Source: Acidobacteriota bacterium
GTDB lineage: Bacteria; Acidobacteriota; Thermoanaerobaculia; Gp7-AA8
Assembly (NCBI GenBank): GCA_003223645.1
Contig: QHVT01000004.1
Location: 433,334-497,333, forward strand
DNA length: 64,000 nucleotides
Direction of reading: 5' to 3'
The translations under genes were made by a program, and so were the position numbers. Shown here one piece after another: positions 47,529 through 55,957 of the stretch; the stretch's first letter is position 1, and the number at the start of each line of letters is the position of its first letter. Below the pieces are notes generated by a model. That model was not told the DNA's origin and did not search any database. It saw only the letters and a program-made list of their open reading frames with translations.

Positions 47529-48917
47529 ATGACGATGAAAAACCGATTCCTCATCCTCGCCCTTTTTGTTGCGCCAACGCTCCTCGCGCAAACCGTCCGC
47601 ATCACGCAGAAGCCGACCGGTCTCATTTACGGAAAGCTCAACGTGCCGATCGTCGCGACCGATCCGGTCGTGCGGCTCCAACTCGTCATCAACGGCGTGC
47701 CGTTCAAGGAAGTGAGCTCGAAGGTGCTCGTCGCGCCGGTCAACATCGGCTACTACATTCGAAGACTGCGGATGCGTGCGGTCGGATACGACGCGCAGGG
47801 AAATGTCGTCGGCGAAGACGAGATGGTCGTCAACGATCCGCGGCCGCCGTTTCGCGTGCGACTGCAGGCGCCGCTGCAATGGCCGGAAAGCGGGACGGTC
47901 GAATTGCACGCGAACGTAATTCGTCCCGCGGAGATCGTCGTGCACGCGGTCGACTTTTACGTCGGCGAAGAAAAGGTCGCGACGGTCGAGGCGCCGCCGT
48001 ACACGGCGAGCGTCGACGCGTCGAAGTTTCCGAACGCCGTCTACACGCGCGTGGTCGCGCGCACGGCCGACAATCAGGAATCGAATGACGTCGTCTTCTT
48101 CGGCGAGCGCGTGCAGGAACAGATCGACGTCACGATTCAACAGATCCCCGTCTCCGTCGCCGAAGGTCCGTCCGATCTGCGGCTCGAAGATTTGACGCTC
48201 ACCGACGAAGGCGAGCCGCGCCAAATCGAAGGACTGATCGGCGCGAACGATCAGCCGCTGCACGTCATCCTGCTCATCGACTACTCGCAGAGCATGCTCA
48301 AAGAATTGCCGGTGGTAAAAACCGCGGCCAAGCAGTTCGCGCGCGCGCTCTTGCGGCCGCAGGACCGGCTCGCGGTCGTCGGCTTCAATCAGAGAACGTT
48401 CTGGCTCACGGGATACACGAACGACTGGAACCAGGCCGCACAGGCGGTCGACCGCATCCAGCCCTCGGGCGAGACGCATCTGTACGACAGCGCGATCGAG
48501 ATGCTATACGAGCTGCAGAAAACGCCGGGCCGCCACGCGCTCGTCATCCTCACCGACGGCGTCGATCAGGGGAGCCGCTTCAAGCTCGATCACCTCGTGC
48601 ACTACGGCCGCTACGCCGGCGTGCCGGTGTATCCGATCGTGAAGAACAAGCGCCTCTCGACGTGGATGAGGCTCGGCGTCGGACGACTGGAAGCGAAACG
48701 CCTCGACAAGATCGCCGAGGACACGGGGGCGACGTACTTCATCATCCAGAGCGAGCACGAGCTCGCCAACGTCTACAGCCGCATCGCCGGGGAACTGCGC
48801 CAGCAGTATCTCGTGGTGTTCCACTCCGACATGTCGATGCCGGATCAGTGGAGATCGATCACCATCACGTCGTCGCGCGGGCACACGCTGCGCGCGCCGC
48901 GAGGGTATTTTCCGTAG
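47529..48917 (+). CDS. Secreted VWFA-related acidobacterial-domain protein
   Basis: A 462-residue exported protein with signal peptide (MKNRFLILALFVAPTLLA). The first ~230 residues are beta-rich, Ig-like (VRLQLVINGVPFKEVS, VELHANVIRPAEIVVHAVDF). A von Willebrand factor A domain follows, with LHVILLIDYSQSMLKELPVVKTAAKQFARALL and a MIDAS motif DYSQS, then DRLAVVGFNQ, GETHLYDSAIEMLYEL, HALVILTDGVDQGS and a final YSRIAGELRQQYLVVF. This matches the family named for Acidobacteria (TIGR03436-type). Function is unknown; metal-dependent protein binding in the periplasm or at the surface is inferred. Confidence 0.9.
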   Translation: MTMKNRFLILALFVAPTLLAQTVRITQKPTGLIYGKLNVPIVATDPVVRLQLVINGVPFKEVSSKVLVAPVNIGYYIRRLRMRAVGYDAQGNVVGEDEMVVNDPRPPFRVRLQAPLQWPESGTVELHANVIRPAEIVVHAVDFYVGEEKVATVEAPPYTASVDASKFPNAVYTRVVARTADNQESNDVVFFGERVQEQIDVTIQQIPVSVAEGPSDLRLEDLTLTDEGEPRQIEGLIGANDQPLHVILLIDYSQSMLKELPVVKTAAKQFARALLRPQDRLAVVGFNQRTFWLTGYTNDWNQAAQAVDRIQPSGETHLYDSAIEMLYELQKTPGRHALVILTDGVDQGSRFKLDHLVHYGRYAGVPVYPIVKNKRLSTWMRLGVGRLEAKRLDKIAEDTGATYFIIQSEHELANVYSRIAGELRQQYLVVFHSDMSMPDQWRSITITSSRGHTLRAPRGYFP

Positions 48918-48951
48918 CGACAGGCACGACGCGTGAACTTGCCGGACCTGA

Positions 48952-50106
48952 ATGACCTGGCCCGGCGCGCCGCTCTATCCCGAGCAGCGACGAATCCATC
49001 GCATCCATCGCGGCCTCCTGACCGAGCGGCAGGAGCACATCTTCACGTGGGTGGCGGTCGTGGTGGTGATGCTCTATGTGACGGCGTGGATTGCCGCGGT
49101 CGCGGACATTTACCGCATCCGCAACACGCCGACATTCATCGCGCCGGGTGAGCACACCGAGCCTGCCGGTCCGCCCGCCACACCCGTGCAGCAGGTGACG
49201 TCGATGTTCGGGCCGATGACGCCGGCCGCGCCTCACCTCCTCAGCGACGCGATGCTGTCGTTTCTCCATCCGCTGCGCGGCGAGAGCGGCGACATTCGTT
49301 TCGTCTCCGCGCTTCCAGGCTCGCGCTTCGTCGAAGCGCCCGGCGGCGCGAACGTGGTCATCGAAGGACAGGACGCCACGCCGTTCGTCGCGCCGCGGCA
49401 GCCCGGCATCTACGACTTCGCCGTGCAGATGAACGACGCGCAGAAGCCGATCGAAGACTTCGCGATCATCACGCTCGTCCCGCGCTCCGCGCGACGCGGC
49501 GGGCAAATCGGCCGCTATCGCCTCGGCTTCTGGCCGTTCGAGAACGGCAGCATGCCGCGCACCGATCGCTACGCGCCGCCGCGCGGCTTCATCCAGGTCA
49601 CGCCGCAGAACGAGGACTTCCAGGTGTCGTCGCATTTCCGAATGCAGCAGTTCCTGACGAAAGACCAGTACGGCGTCTGGCCGAAATACCTCCTCCTCGA
49701 TCCCATGCTGCTCGACAAACTCGAATTGACGATCGACGAGCTGCGGCGCGAAGGTGTGCGCGTCGATCACGTCCACATCATGAGCGGCTTTCGCACGCCG
49801 ACGTACAACCGCGGCGGCGGCAACACGCAGGGCCGCGCGAACCTGAGCCGTCACATGTACGGCGACGCGTCCGACGTTTATGTCGACAACAATCAAGACG
49901 GATATCCCGACGACATCACCGGCGACGGCCGCGTGACGATTGCGGACGCGGAGAAATTCGCGCGCGCGGCCGAGCGCGTGGAGAACGCGCACGGGTCGCT
50001 CGTCGGAGGAATCGGAATCTATCCCGCGTGCTGCGGGCACGGACCTTTCACGCACGTCGATGTGCGGGGGTTTCGCGCCCGTTGGCGCGGCACCGGCAGT
50101 GGATGA
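48952..50106 (+). CDS. Membrane-anchored M15-type peptidase-like protein with EF-hand-like loop
   Basis: A 384-residue protein. One transmembrane helix (~residues 30-52, WVAVVVVMLYVTAWIAAVAD) follows a basic cytoplasmic N-terminus. A beta-rich domain (~100-190) precedes a D,D-carboxypeptidase-like C-terminus: HIMSGFRTPTYN, SRHMYGDASDVYVDN and GHGPFTHVDVRG supply His/Asp/His ligands as in peptidase M15A. Between the second and third ligands is NNQDGYPDDITGDGRVTIADAE, a Ca-binding dockerin/EF-hand-like loop. The fold suggests peptidoglycan peptide cleavage in the periplasm, but the insert could make it a binding protein. Start at ATG 48952; weak ribosome site. Confidence 0.8.
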   Translation: MTWPGAPLYPEQRRIHRIHRGLLTERQEHIFTWVAVVVVMLYVTAWIAAVADIYRIRNTPTFIAPGEHTEPAGPPATPVQQVTSMFGPMTPAAPHLLSDAMLSFLHPLRGESGDIRFVSALPGSRFVEAPGGANVVIEGQDATPFVAPRQPGIYDFAVQMNDAQKPIEDFAIITLVPRSARRGGQIGRYRLGFWPFENGSMPRTDRYAPPRGFIQVTPQNEDFQVSSHFRMQQFLTKDQYGVWPKYLLLDPMLLDKLELTIDELRREGVRVDHVHIMSGFRTPTYNRGGGNTQGRANLSRHMYGDASDVYVDNNQDGYPDDITGDGRVTIADAEKFARAAERVENAHGSLVGGIGIYPACCGHGPFTHVDVRGFRARWRGTGSG

Positions 50107-50109
50107 GGG

Positions 50110-50268
50110 GTCGCACGATGGCGGCTACGCGGGTGGCAGATGGCAGCTCCGCTGATGGCGGATGGCAGATGGCAGATGGCAAGCGAGTTCCAGGCGCGCT
50201 ATCCGCCATCGGCCATCTGCCATCAGCAGAGCCGCGATCCGCCATCCGCGCAGCTGCGATCGGCGCAG
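50110..50268. repeat. GGCGGATGGCAG-type repeat cluster, locus 3
   Basis: Repeated GGCAGATGGCAG/GGCGGATGGCAG on the left face GCCATCGGCCATCTGCCATC and GATCCGCCATCCGCGC on the right, giving imperfect inverted arms around a non-repetitive core. It lies directly upstream of the zinc-ribbon gene at 50284. Confidence 0.75.
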
Positions 50269-50283
50269 CCGACAGGAGGTACT

Positions 50284-50697
50284 GTGGTTGAAACCGTGAA
50301 TTGTCCTGAATGTCATGCGGCGCGCACCGATCCTTCGGTGGTCTGTCCGGATTGCGGCGCGCCGCCCGTGCACCCGGGCGATCAGCGCGGCGCCGTGGAG
50401 GAAGTGCGCGAGCACGATCTCGAGCCGTACGTGACGCTGCGCTACATCGCGCGCCTCTTCAAGATCCTCGCGGCGCTGATGGTGATCATGCTCATCGGCG
50501 AGATCGTGACCGGCTTGTCGAATGATCTCCCGTCCCTGATCGGCGAGATTACGAAGACGCTCGTGCTCGCGGGACTGATGTGGGGCGGCGGCGATCTGAC
50601 GATGCTGATGATCGATGCCGGCCACGATCTCCGCGTCGCGCGCATTCTCCTCGGCCGCATCAACGCGGAGCTGCATCGCAAGGCGAACGAGAAATAG
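50284..50697 (+). CDS. Zinc-ribbon membrane protein of unknown function
   Basis: A 137-residue protein starting at GTG 50284, directly after a strong AGGAGGT (50274-50280). The N-terminal zinc ribbon has CPEC...CPDC (residues ~6-25). After a charged linker come two hydrophobic segments (IARLFKILAALMVIMLIGEI and TLVLAGLMWGGGDLTMLMI) and a short basic tail. The frame is open to 50140 but that part is repeat DNA. The TAG stop (50695-50697) forms the start of a TAGTGGAGCGG repeat element. No function is assigned. Confidence 0.75.
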   Translation: MVETVNCPECHAARTDPSVVCPDCGAPPVHPGDQRGAVEEVREHDLEPYVTLRYIARLFKILAALMVIMLIGEIVTGLSNDLPSLIGEITKTLVLAGLMWGGGDLTMLMIDAGHDLRVARILLGRINAELHRKANEK

Positions 50698-50791
50698 TGG
50701 AGCGGCGCCCGCCCCCGGGCGCCGGGAGGAAGCAGGTTCCTCGTGCGCGGAACGAGTTTGTTTCGGCGGCCGAGGGCGGCCGCCGCTCCAC
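50697..50791. repeat. REPIN-like inverted repeat, GTGGAGCGG family, with internal filler
   Basis: Begins GTGGAGCGGCGCCCGCCCCC immediately at the stop of the zinc-ribbon gene and ends GGCGGCCGCCGCTCCAC. At 95 bp it is the longest of the family here. The remaining 120 bp to the Doc-like gene (50792-50911) hold no supported gene. Confidence 0.78.
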
Positions 50792-50911
50792 TAGCCGCCA
50801 CGGGCGGCTGCGTGGATTGCTCCGCCTCGCGGCATGCTTGTCGCCACGTCACGACCTGCGACTTCGAGCGGCGCAACGCGCCTGAGATCGTCGTTTCTGC
50901 CGCGCAGGCTC

Positions 50912-51403
50912 CTAGATCGAAACGATTGCGCGCCCCAACGTCTCGCGGATTTCGCGGAAGACATTCTCCGGGGGAATCCCGAGCTCGCGGAACGCGGCCA
51001 CGCGTTTGATCAGCGTCTCCGCGGTTTTCTCGTCGACGATGCGCGTGTCGATCGTCCGGTTGTTCAACTCGCACATTGCGAACAGCGACGCCAGCGCGAC
51101 GCGGCGATTGCCTCCGCGGAACGGCCGGTTCGACAACAGCGCGAAGAGAAACGCCGCGACTTTGTCCGGAAACTCGCGATAGGCCTCCCGTCCGAGCGTC
51201 GTGATCTGCGGACGCTGCACGGCATTGAGCAATCCGAATTGCGAGTCGACGACACCGGGATGCGCCTGGTTGCCGCCGAACTCCGACGACACCGCGCGAT
51301 GCAGCTCGATCAGGTCCTGCACGCTGAGGTAGCGAATGCCGCCGTCAGTCGGTGAGCTTGCGGAAAGCGTTTGGAAACTTCTTGAGGGCGCGCTTGAAGG
51401 CAT
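50912..51403 (-). CDS. Doc/Fic-like protein with degraded active-site motif (start uncertain)
   Basis: The C-terminal ~140 residues follow the death-on-curing (Doc) pattern: IRYLSVQDLIELHRAVSSEFGG, a VVDSQFGLLNAVQRPQ helix, and AFLFALLSNRPFRGGNRRVALASLFAMCELN. The last is the Fic/Doc active-site loop, normally HPFxDGNKR. Here His is Arg and Asp is Gly (51101-51130), so AMPylation or kinase activity is doubtful. The start is uncertain: ATG 51403 gives 163 residues, but the same frame is open to 51709 through a Lys/Pro-rich stretch. It overlaps the upstream Lys-rich gene in a different frame. Confidence 0.68.
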   Translation of the reverse strand: MPSSAPSRSFQTLSASSPTDGGIRYLSVQDLIELHRAVSSEFGGNQAHPGVVDSQFGLLNAVQRPQITTLGREAYREFPDKVAAFLFALLSNRPFRGGNRRVALASLFAMCELNNRTIDTRIVDEKTAETLIKRVAAFRELGIPPENVFREIRETLGRAIVSI

Positions 51404-51716
51404 TGGCGATGACGGGGTTGCTGAAGCCGCCTTCGCCGCTGCCGCCGTAGGGCGCGGACTTTCCATTCGAGCCTTTGGCGGAGCTGCCGGCTTTCGGGGC
51501 GCTGGCTTTCGGGGGGGGGCTGGCTTGCTGCTTTTTGGGGGCTTCGACGGCTTTGGGGCGGGCTTGCTCGGCTTTTTTGCCGCTGCTTTCTTTTCCGCTT
51601 TTGGCGCTTTTACTGCCTTTTGCGGCTTTGCCGGCTTCGACGGCTTTGCTGCTTTTTTTGCTCCCTGAGGCTTTGCTGGCTGTTTTTTTCCCTTTTGCTT
51701 TGTCGCCATGCGTCAT
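51345..51716 (-). CDS. Lys/Ala/Ser-rich histone-H1-like protein
   Basis: A 123-residue highly basic protein (MTHGDKAKGKKTASKASGSK start) with repeated KA/KS/KG motifs, a QASPPPKASAPKAG hinge and a more ordered end (FSNPVIANAFKRALKKFPNA, ending FRKLTD). Third codon positions are mostly C (GCC, AGC, GGC, CTC, TTC, AAC), which supports this frame as the coding one over the overlapping frame of the Doc-like ORF. A 9-G tract (51511-51519; 9 C on the coding strand) lies inside and could cause slippage between the two frames. It may bind DNA through its charge; no other evidence. Confidence 0.6.
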   Translation of the reverse strand: MTHGDKAKGKKTASKASGSKKSSKAVEAGKAAKGSKSAKSGKESSGKKAEQARPKAVEAPKKQQASPPPKASAPKAGSSAKGSNGKSAPYGGSGEGGFSNPVIANAFKRALKKFPNAFRKLTD

Positions 51717-51879
51717 TTCAGTCCTCAGGCCGACATCCTAATCCCGTTAAGTGCTTGAGTCAACAAAGTTTAGGAGGGAGTCAGCGGTTGACCCGCCGAA
51801 AAAGGAAATCGGCTCAGCCGTCTAAGTAACTGAAAAGTCTCTATTTATGCGATTTGCAGAGTGCACTGATCCTTGTGCA
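51717..51879. other. Intergenic region upstream of the Lys-rich gene
   Basis: 163 bp, less GC-rich than its surroundings (AGTCAACAAAGTTTAG, AACTGAAAAGTCTC). It is between two minus-strand genes and presumably carries the promoter of the Lys-rich gene. No clear promoter or RNA feature seen. Confidence 0.4.
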
Positions 51880-52185
51880 TCAAACGCCTTCCGCTTCGGC
51901 GTCCTCTGCGGATGAGCCCGCGCCGCCAGTTTCCTCAAACATCGGTTTCGGATCGATGGCGAGCAGGTCTTTCGCTTTCTGGGTGACGCTGAACGATTCC
52001 TTGTCGCCGTTCGTCGTCAGCCAAGCCTTGTCGACCAGCGACACCGCGGGCGCTTCGCCGCCGCCGGCAGGGTGCTTGATCGCCTTGATCTGCTCGAGCG
52101 TGAGCGACTCCGCGTTGAGACGCCGGAACTCCTGCAGGACGCGGAGCTCCTGCGGCGTCAGACCGTTCGGCATGATGATGGCCAT
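51880..52185 (-). CDS. Small hypothetical protein with possible winged-helix fold
   Basis: A 101-residue acidic protein. The start was set at ATG 52185 (MAIIMPNGLTPQELRVLQEF), because the open frame upstream to 52239 is Arg-rich and overlaps nei. The pattern LTPQELRVLQEFRRLN, ESLTLEQIKAIKHP, VSLVDKAWLTTNGDKESFSV and TQKAKDLLAID suggests helix-helix-wing order as in winged-helix DNA-binding domains, but no family is recognised. It lies 10 bp after nei on the same strand, so co-transcription is likely. Confidence 0.6.
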   Translation of the reverse strand: MAIIMPNGLTPQELRVLQEFRRLNAESLTLEQIKAIKHPAGGGEAPAVSLVDKAWLTTNGDKESFSVTQKAKDLLAIDPKPMFEETGGAGSSAEDAEAEGV

Positions 52186-52195
52186 CGCCCGCGCA

Positions 52196-52954
52196 TTATA
52201 AAGGCTGACACCGCGGACACCAGTACGTCGAGCGTGCATCGCGTCCCTGCTTCGCGAACGCGATCGCGGTTCCGCACTTGCGGCAGCGCTGGCCGCCGCG
52301 TCCGTACACGTTCTTCGGCCGCACGCTCGCGAGCATGTACTTGCGCGCGAAGCGCAGCAGCTCGCGGAGCTTTTCGTCGCCGAGGCTGCTCACATGTGCG
52401 AACGGATGCACGCGTCCGAGGAAGAGGACCTCGGATTTGTATTCGTTGCCGATGCCGGCGACGATGCGCTGATCGAGCAGGACGTCCGCGATCTCGAAGT
52501 CCGTGCGCTCGCGAATGCGGCGGAGCGCTTCATCCTCATCGAAGGATTCGCCGAGGAGATCGGGACCGATGTGCCGGAGATCGTCCTGGCGAGCGAGCGA
52601 CTGCGCGTCGTGAAACGCCGCCACCGGAATCGTGAAGCCGACGGCGACCCAGGCATCGGTCTCGATCACGATGCGCATGTCGCGGCGCGGCCGCCTCCAT
52701 TTTTCGCCCGGCTTGTACAAGTGCCACGAGCCGTTCATTCGCATGTGCGTGTGCAGATGGAGATCGCCGGAGAAGTCAATGATGAGGTTCTTCCCCTCTG
52801 GCCGCACGCTCTCGATCGTCCGCCCGGCCAGCGGCGACTGGTCGTCGACGCGCGCAAGCTGCGGCAGCACGCTCTCGAACCGCGTAACCACGCGTCCGGC
52901 CAGCGCGGCGTGCATCGTGCGCGCCGCGCGATAGATCGTGTCGCCTTCAGGCAC
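52196..52954 (-). CDS. nei: Fpg/Nei-family DNA glycosylase (endonuclease VIII type)
   Basis: A 252-residue base-excision repair enzyme starting at GTG 52954: MPEGDTIYRAARTMHAALAG with catalytic Pro2 and Glu3 (N-terminal Pro is the Schiff-base nucleophile). The LHLHTHMRMNGSWHLY segment, the helix-two-turn-helix with DQRIVAGIGNEYKSEVLF, and the zinc finger CRKCGTAIAFAKQGRDARSTYWCPRC (C-x2-C...C-x2-C) follow. It removes oxidised pyrimidines and nicks the strand. The start codon abuts an AGCAGAAAGC repeat, so the usual ribosome site is missing. Confidence 0.93.
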   Translation of the reverse strand: MPEGDTIYRAARTMHAALAGRVVTRFESVLPQLARVDDQSPLAGRTIESVRPEGKNLIIDFSGDLHLHTHMRMNGSWHLYKPGEKWRRPRRDMRIVIETDAWVAVGFTIPVAAFHDAQSLARQDDLRHIGPDLLGESFDEDEALRRIRERTDFEIADVLLDQRIVAGIGNEYKSEVLFLGRVHPFAHVSSLGDEKLRELLRFARKYMLASVRPKNVYGRGGQRCRKCGTAIAFAKQGRDARSTYWCPRCQPL

Positions 52955-53246
52955 CTTGAAAAGCAGAAAGCAAAAAGCAGAAAGCAGAAATCCCCCTCAG
53001 GGCGAGTGTCATGTCCCGATTGAAAGCGGGGGTCGCATCGACGCGATGGATGAAGGCGTTGACGGCAACGATTGACCCATCGATGGCAACGATGGAGCCA
53101 TCGATGGCAACAATCGACGCATCGATGCGACCGAACACCAGGCCGCTGACGTGCTCAACTGGCGACGTGTCCCCGATTGAAGACAGATCGATCGTCAACC
53201 GCTTCCCATTTCTGCTTTTTGCTTTCTGCTTTCTGCTCTTTGAAAC
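52955..53246. repeat. Terminal-inverted-repeat element with three internal 21-bp tandem units
   Basis: Left end 52955-52990 consists of AGCAGAAAGCA-type repeats; right end 53208-53245 is the inverted form (TTTCTGCTTTTTGCTTTCTG). Inside, three 21-bp units start at 53064, 53085 and 53106 (GGCAACGAT...CATCGAT pattern). TGTCCCGATTGAA (near 53012) recurs as TGTCCCCGATTGAA near 53168. No gene is supported; short frames on both strands are repeat translations. The remaining 56 bp to 53302 hold nothing recognised. Confidence 0.7.
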
Positions 53247-53302
53247 ATCTCGCTTCCGTATTGTGACTCGCGCGAACAGCGGATCGGTCCTACAGTCGCA
53301 GC

Positions 53303-53767
53303 GTGCGCTACTCGATCACGATCAACGGCTCTGCAAAGTCCGTCGACGTCGCACCGGACATGCCGCTCCTCTGGATCCTCCGCGACGTCCTCGGCATGAC
53401 CGGCACGAAGTTCGGCTGCGGCGTCGGCGTCTGCGGCGCGTGCACAGTGCTGCAGAACGGCGAAGCCGTCCGCTCGTGCCAGATCGCGGCGAGCGACGCC
53501 AACGGAAAGCGGTTCACGACGATCGAAGGACTCTCGCGCGATGCGTCGCATCCGTGTCAGCGCGCTTGGATCGCGGAAGACGTCGCGCAGTGCGGCTACT
53601 GCCAGGCCGGGATGATCATGACGGCGTGCGCGCTCCTGCGCGACAAGCCGAATCCGAGTGACGCCGACATCGACGCGGTGATGAGCGATCTCGTCTGCCG
53701 CTGCGGAACGTATCCGCGCATTCGCAAGGCGATTCATCTCGCGGCGAAACTGGGAGCGCAGAAATGA
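53303..53767 (+). CDS. (2Fe-2S)-binding subunit of a molybdenum hydroxylase (IorA-like)
   Basis: A 154-residue protein starting at GTG 53303. The plant-type [2Fe-2S] domain is [20 protein letters not shown] with [11 protein letters not shown] (four-Cys motif C-x4-C-x2-C...C). The second helical [2Fe-2S] domain has [15 protein letters not shown] and [13 protein letters not shown]. This is the small subunit of xanthine-oxidase-family enzymes such as isoquinoline 1-oxidoreductase or nicotinate/aldehyde dehydrogenases. It overlaps the large-subunit gene by 4 bp (ATGA), so the pair is coupled. Electrons pass from molybdenum through these clusters to an unidentified acceptor. Confidence 0.93.
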   Translation: MRYSITINGSAKSVDVAPDMPLLWILRDVLGMTGTKFGCGVGVCGACTVLQNGEAVRSCQIAASDANGKRFTTIEGLSRDASHPCQRAWIAEDVAQCGYCQAGMIMTACALLRDKPNPSDADIDAVMSDLVCRCGTYPRIRKAIHLAAKLGAQK

Positions 53768-55887
53768 GGCGCCGCGAGTTTCTCAAGCTCTCGGCCGCCG
53801 GCGGCGCGGCACTCGTCGTCGGGTTTCGTATCGACGCCGAGCCGTCGTCGTTTCAGCCGAACGGTTGGGTGCGCATCGAGCCGGGCGGCAAGATCGTGCT
53901 CACCGTCGGCAAGCAGGAAATGGGACAAGGCGTGCGCACGTCGCTGCCGATGATTCTCGCCGACGAACTGGATGCGGACTGGCAGTCGATCGAGCTCCTT
54001 CAAGCCGAGCCCTCCCCGCAATTCCAACGCCTCGGCACCGGCGGCAGTGGCAGCGTGTACGGAAGCTGGAAGCCGCTGCGCACCGCGGGCGCAGCCGCGC
54101 GCACGATGCTCATCGGCGCTGCGGCAGCGAAGTGGAACGTTGACGCCGCGTCGCTTCGCACCGAAAAAGGATTCGTGATCAACACGAAGACGAACGAGCG
54201 CCTCAGCTACGGCGCGCTCGCGTCGGACGCCGCGAAGCAGCCCGTTCCCGCCGAGCCGAAACTGAAGGCGATGAGCGAGCTGCGCATCGTCGGTCAGCGC
54301 GTGAAGAAAGTCGACGCACCCGACGTCGTCAGCGGCAAAGCGATCTACGGCATCGACGCGCGCATGCCGGGAATGTTGTACGCATCGATCGAGCGGCCCC
54401 CAACCGTCGGCGGCACGCTCGTGAAGTTCGATGCGACGAAGGCGATGAAAGTGCGCGGTGTGCGCAGCGTCGTCGCGATCAAAGCCGGAGTCGCCGTCGT
54501 CGCCGAGAACTCGTGGGCCGCGATGAAGGGACGCGAAGCGCTCGCCATCACGTGGGAGCCGGGACCGAATCGCGCGTTCAATTCCGACGCGCACATCAAA
54601 GCGCTGGAGGCGGCGGCGAGCGAGCCGGGCGTCACGATTCGCAAGGAAGGCGAAGGCGCAGCCGCGCTCGCTCGCGCGGCGAAGACGATCGAGGCGCGCT
54701 ACCACTATCCGTTCTACGCGCACGCGCCGGTCGAGCCGATGAATTGCGTCGCGTCGTTCCGCGACGGCACGTGCGAGCTGCGCGTACCGACGCAGGCACC
54801 CAACCGCGCGCAGCAACTCGTCGCCGAGTTCCTCGGCATCAAGCCGGAGAACGTCATCGTGCATCCGACGCTGATCGGCGGCGGATTCGGACGGCGATTG
54901 TGGATCGACTACGCGATCGAAGCGGCGGAGCTGTCGCGCGCGATCGCGAATCCGGTGCAGGTGTTGTGGACGCGGCAGGACGACATGCGCCACGGCCACT
55001 TCCAGGCCGCGTCGGTGCATCAGCTGCGCGCGGCATTCGACGAGAACAACGCGCCGCTGTTCTGGGGACACAAGAAGGTCTCGTCGTATCACAACCTGCG
55101 CGGCGCGCCGACGGCGCAGGAGCGTGCGGACGTCGAGTACAACCAGGACTCCGCGTGGGGCGTGTACGACGTGCCGTACGCGTTTCCGTCGATCGAAGCG
55201 ACGTACCTCTCGATCGACGTGCCGGTGCCGATCGGTCCGTGGCGCGCGGTCTTCTCTCCGTCGTCGACCTTCGCGCGCGAATGTTTCGTCGACGAAGTCG
55301 CACAACACCTCGGCAAAGACCCGCTGCAGTCCCGACTCGACATGCTCGGCGAGCCTTACGACATCACCGCGGGCTCGTTGAAGATCGATCGCACGCGGCT
55401 GCGGCGCGTGCTCGAAGTCGTGCGCGAAAAGTCAAAGTGGGGATCGCCGCTCGCGCAAGGCCGCGGACGCGGCGTCGCCTGCAACGTCTACGACGGCGAC
55501 ACGCACATCGCGTATGTCGTCGAAGTGACGGCGCACGAAAACAGCGTGCGCGTCGATCGCGTCGTCGCGGCAGTCGACTGCGGCGTCGTCATCAATCCGA
55601 CGGGAATCGAGCAGCAAATCGAAGGCGGCATCATCTGGGGCCTCTCGTCCGCGCTCAAGGGACACATCACCTTCCGCGACGGCCACGCCGAACAGAGCAC
55701 GTATCGCGACTTCGAAGTACTGCGCATGAACGAGACGCCCGCGATCGAGATCCACATCGTCCCGAGCCACGGCGAGCAGCCGTTCGGCATGGGCGAGCCG
55801 CCGGTGCCGCCGATCGTGCCCGCGGTCGTGAACGCGATTTTCGCGGCGACGGGAAAACGAATTCGCGCGCTGCCGATCCGCCTCTAG
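53764..55887 (+). CDS. Molybdopterin-binding large subunit of molybdenum hydroxylase (IorB-like), Tat-exported
   Basis: A 707-residue protein. The N-terminus [20 protein letters not shown] is a Tat signal. The body has [99 protein letters not shown] and [19 protein letters not shown]. The catalytic Glu of the family would lie in the late [19 protein letters not shown] segment. It is similar to IorB and membrane-bound aldehyde dehydrogenases. Co-export with the cluster subunit by piggy-back through Tat is inferred. The TAG stop is part of the 55887-55957 repeat. Confidence 0.93.
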   Translation: MRRREFLKLSAAGGAALVVGFRIDAEPSSFQPNGWVRIEPGGKIVLTVGKQEMGQGVRTSLPMILADELDADWQSIELLQAEPSPQFQRLGTGGSGSVYGSWKPLRTAGAAARTMLIGAAAAKWNVDAASLRTEKGFVINTKTNERLSYGALASDAAKQPVPAEPKLKAMSELRIVGQRVKKVDAPDVVSGKAIYGIDARMPGMLYASIERPPTVGGTLVKFDATKAMKVRGVRSVVAIKAGVAVVAENSWAAMKGREALAITWEPGPNRAFNSDAHIKALEAAASEPGVTIRKEGEGAAALARAAKTIEARYHYPFYAHAPVEPMNCVASFRDGTCELRVPTQAPNRAQQLVAEFLGIKPENVIVHPTLIGGGFGRRLWIDYAIEAAELSRAIANPVQVLWTRQDDMRHGHFQAASVHQLRAAFDENNAPLFWGHKKVSSYHNLRGAPTAQERADVEYNQDSAWGVYDVPYAFPSIEATYLSIDVPVPIGPWRAVFSPSSTFARECFVDEVAQHLGKDPLQSRLDMLGEPYDITAGSLKIDRTRLRRVLEVVREKSKWGSPLAQGRGRGVACNVYDGDTHIAYVVEVTAHENSVRVDRVVAAVDCGVVINPTGIEQQIEGGIIWGLSSALKGHITFRDGHAEQSTYRDFEVLRMNETPAIEIHIVPSHGEQPFGMGEPPVPPIVPAVVNAIFAATGKRIRALPIRL

Positions 55888-55957
55888 TGGAGCGGCGGCC
55901 GCTTCGGCCGCCGGATTTTCGCGAGGGGTCGGCGGCCGAGGGCGGCCGCCGCTCCAC
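55887..55957. repeat. REPIN-like inverted repeat, GTGGAGCGG family, between convergent genes
   Basis: 71 bp, GTGGAGCGGCGGCCGC to GCGGCCGCCGCTCCAC, preceded by TA and followed by TA. TAG at 55885-55887 ends the molybdoenzyme gene and CTA at 55957-55959 (TAG on minus) ends the Lhr gene. The element therefore fills the whole gap and supplies both stops. Confidence 0.88.

Noticed and set aside
52947-53198. Small minus-strand frame (SAFCFLLSAF end)
   Set aside because: It is the translation of repeat ends and 21-bp units and has no independent support.
53734-55308. 524-codon minus-strand frame
   Set aside because: Antisense shadow of the molybdoenzyme large-subunit gene.
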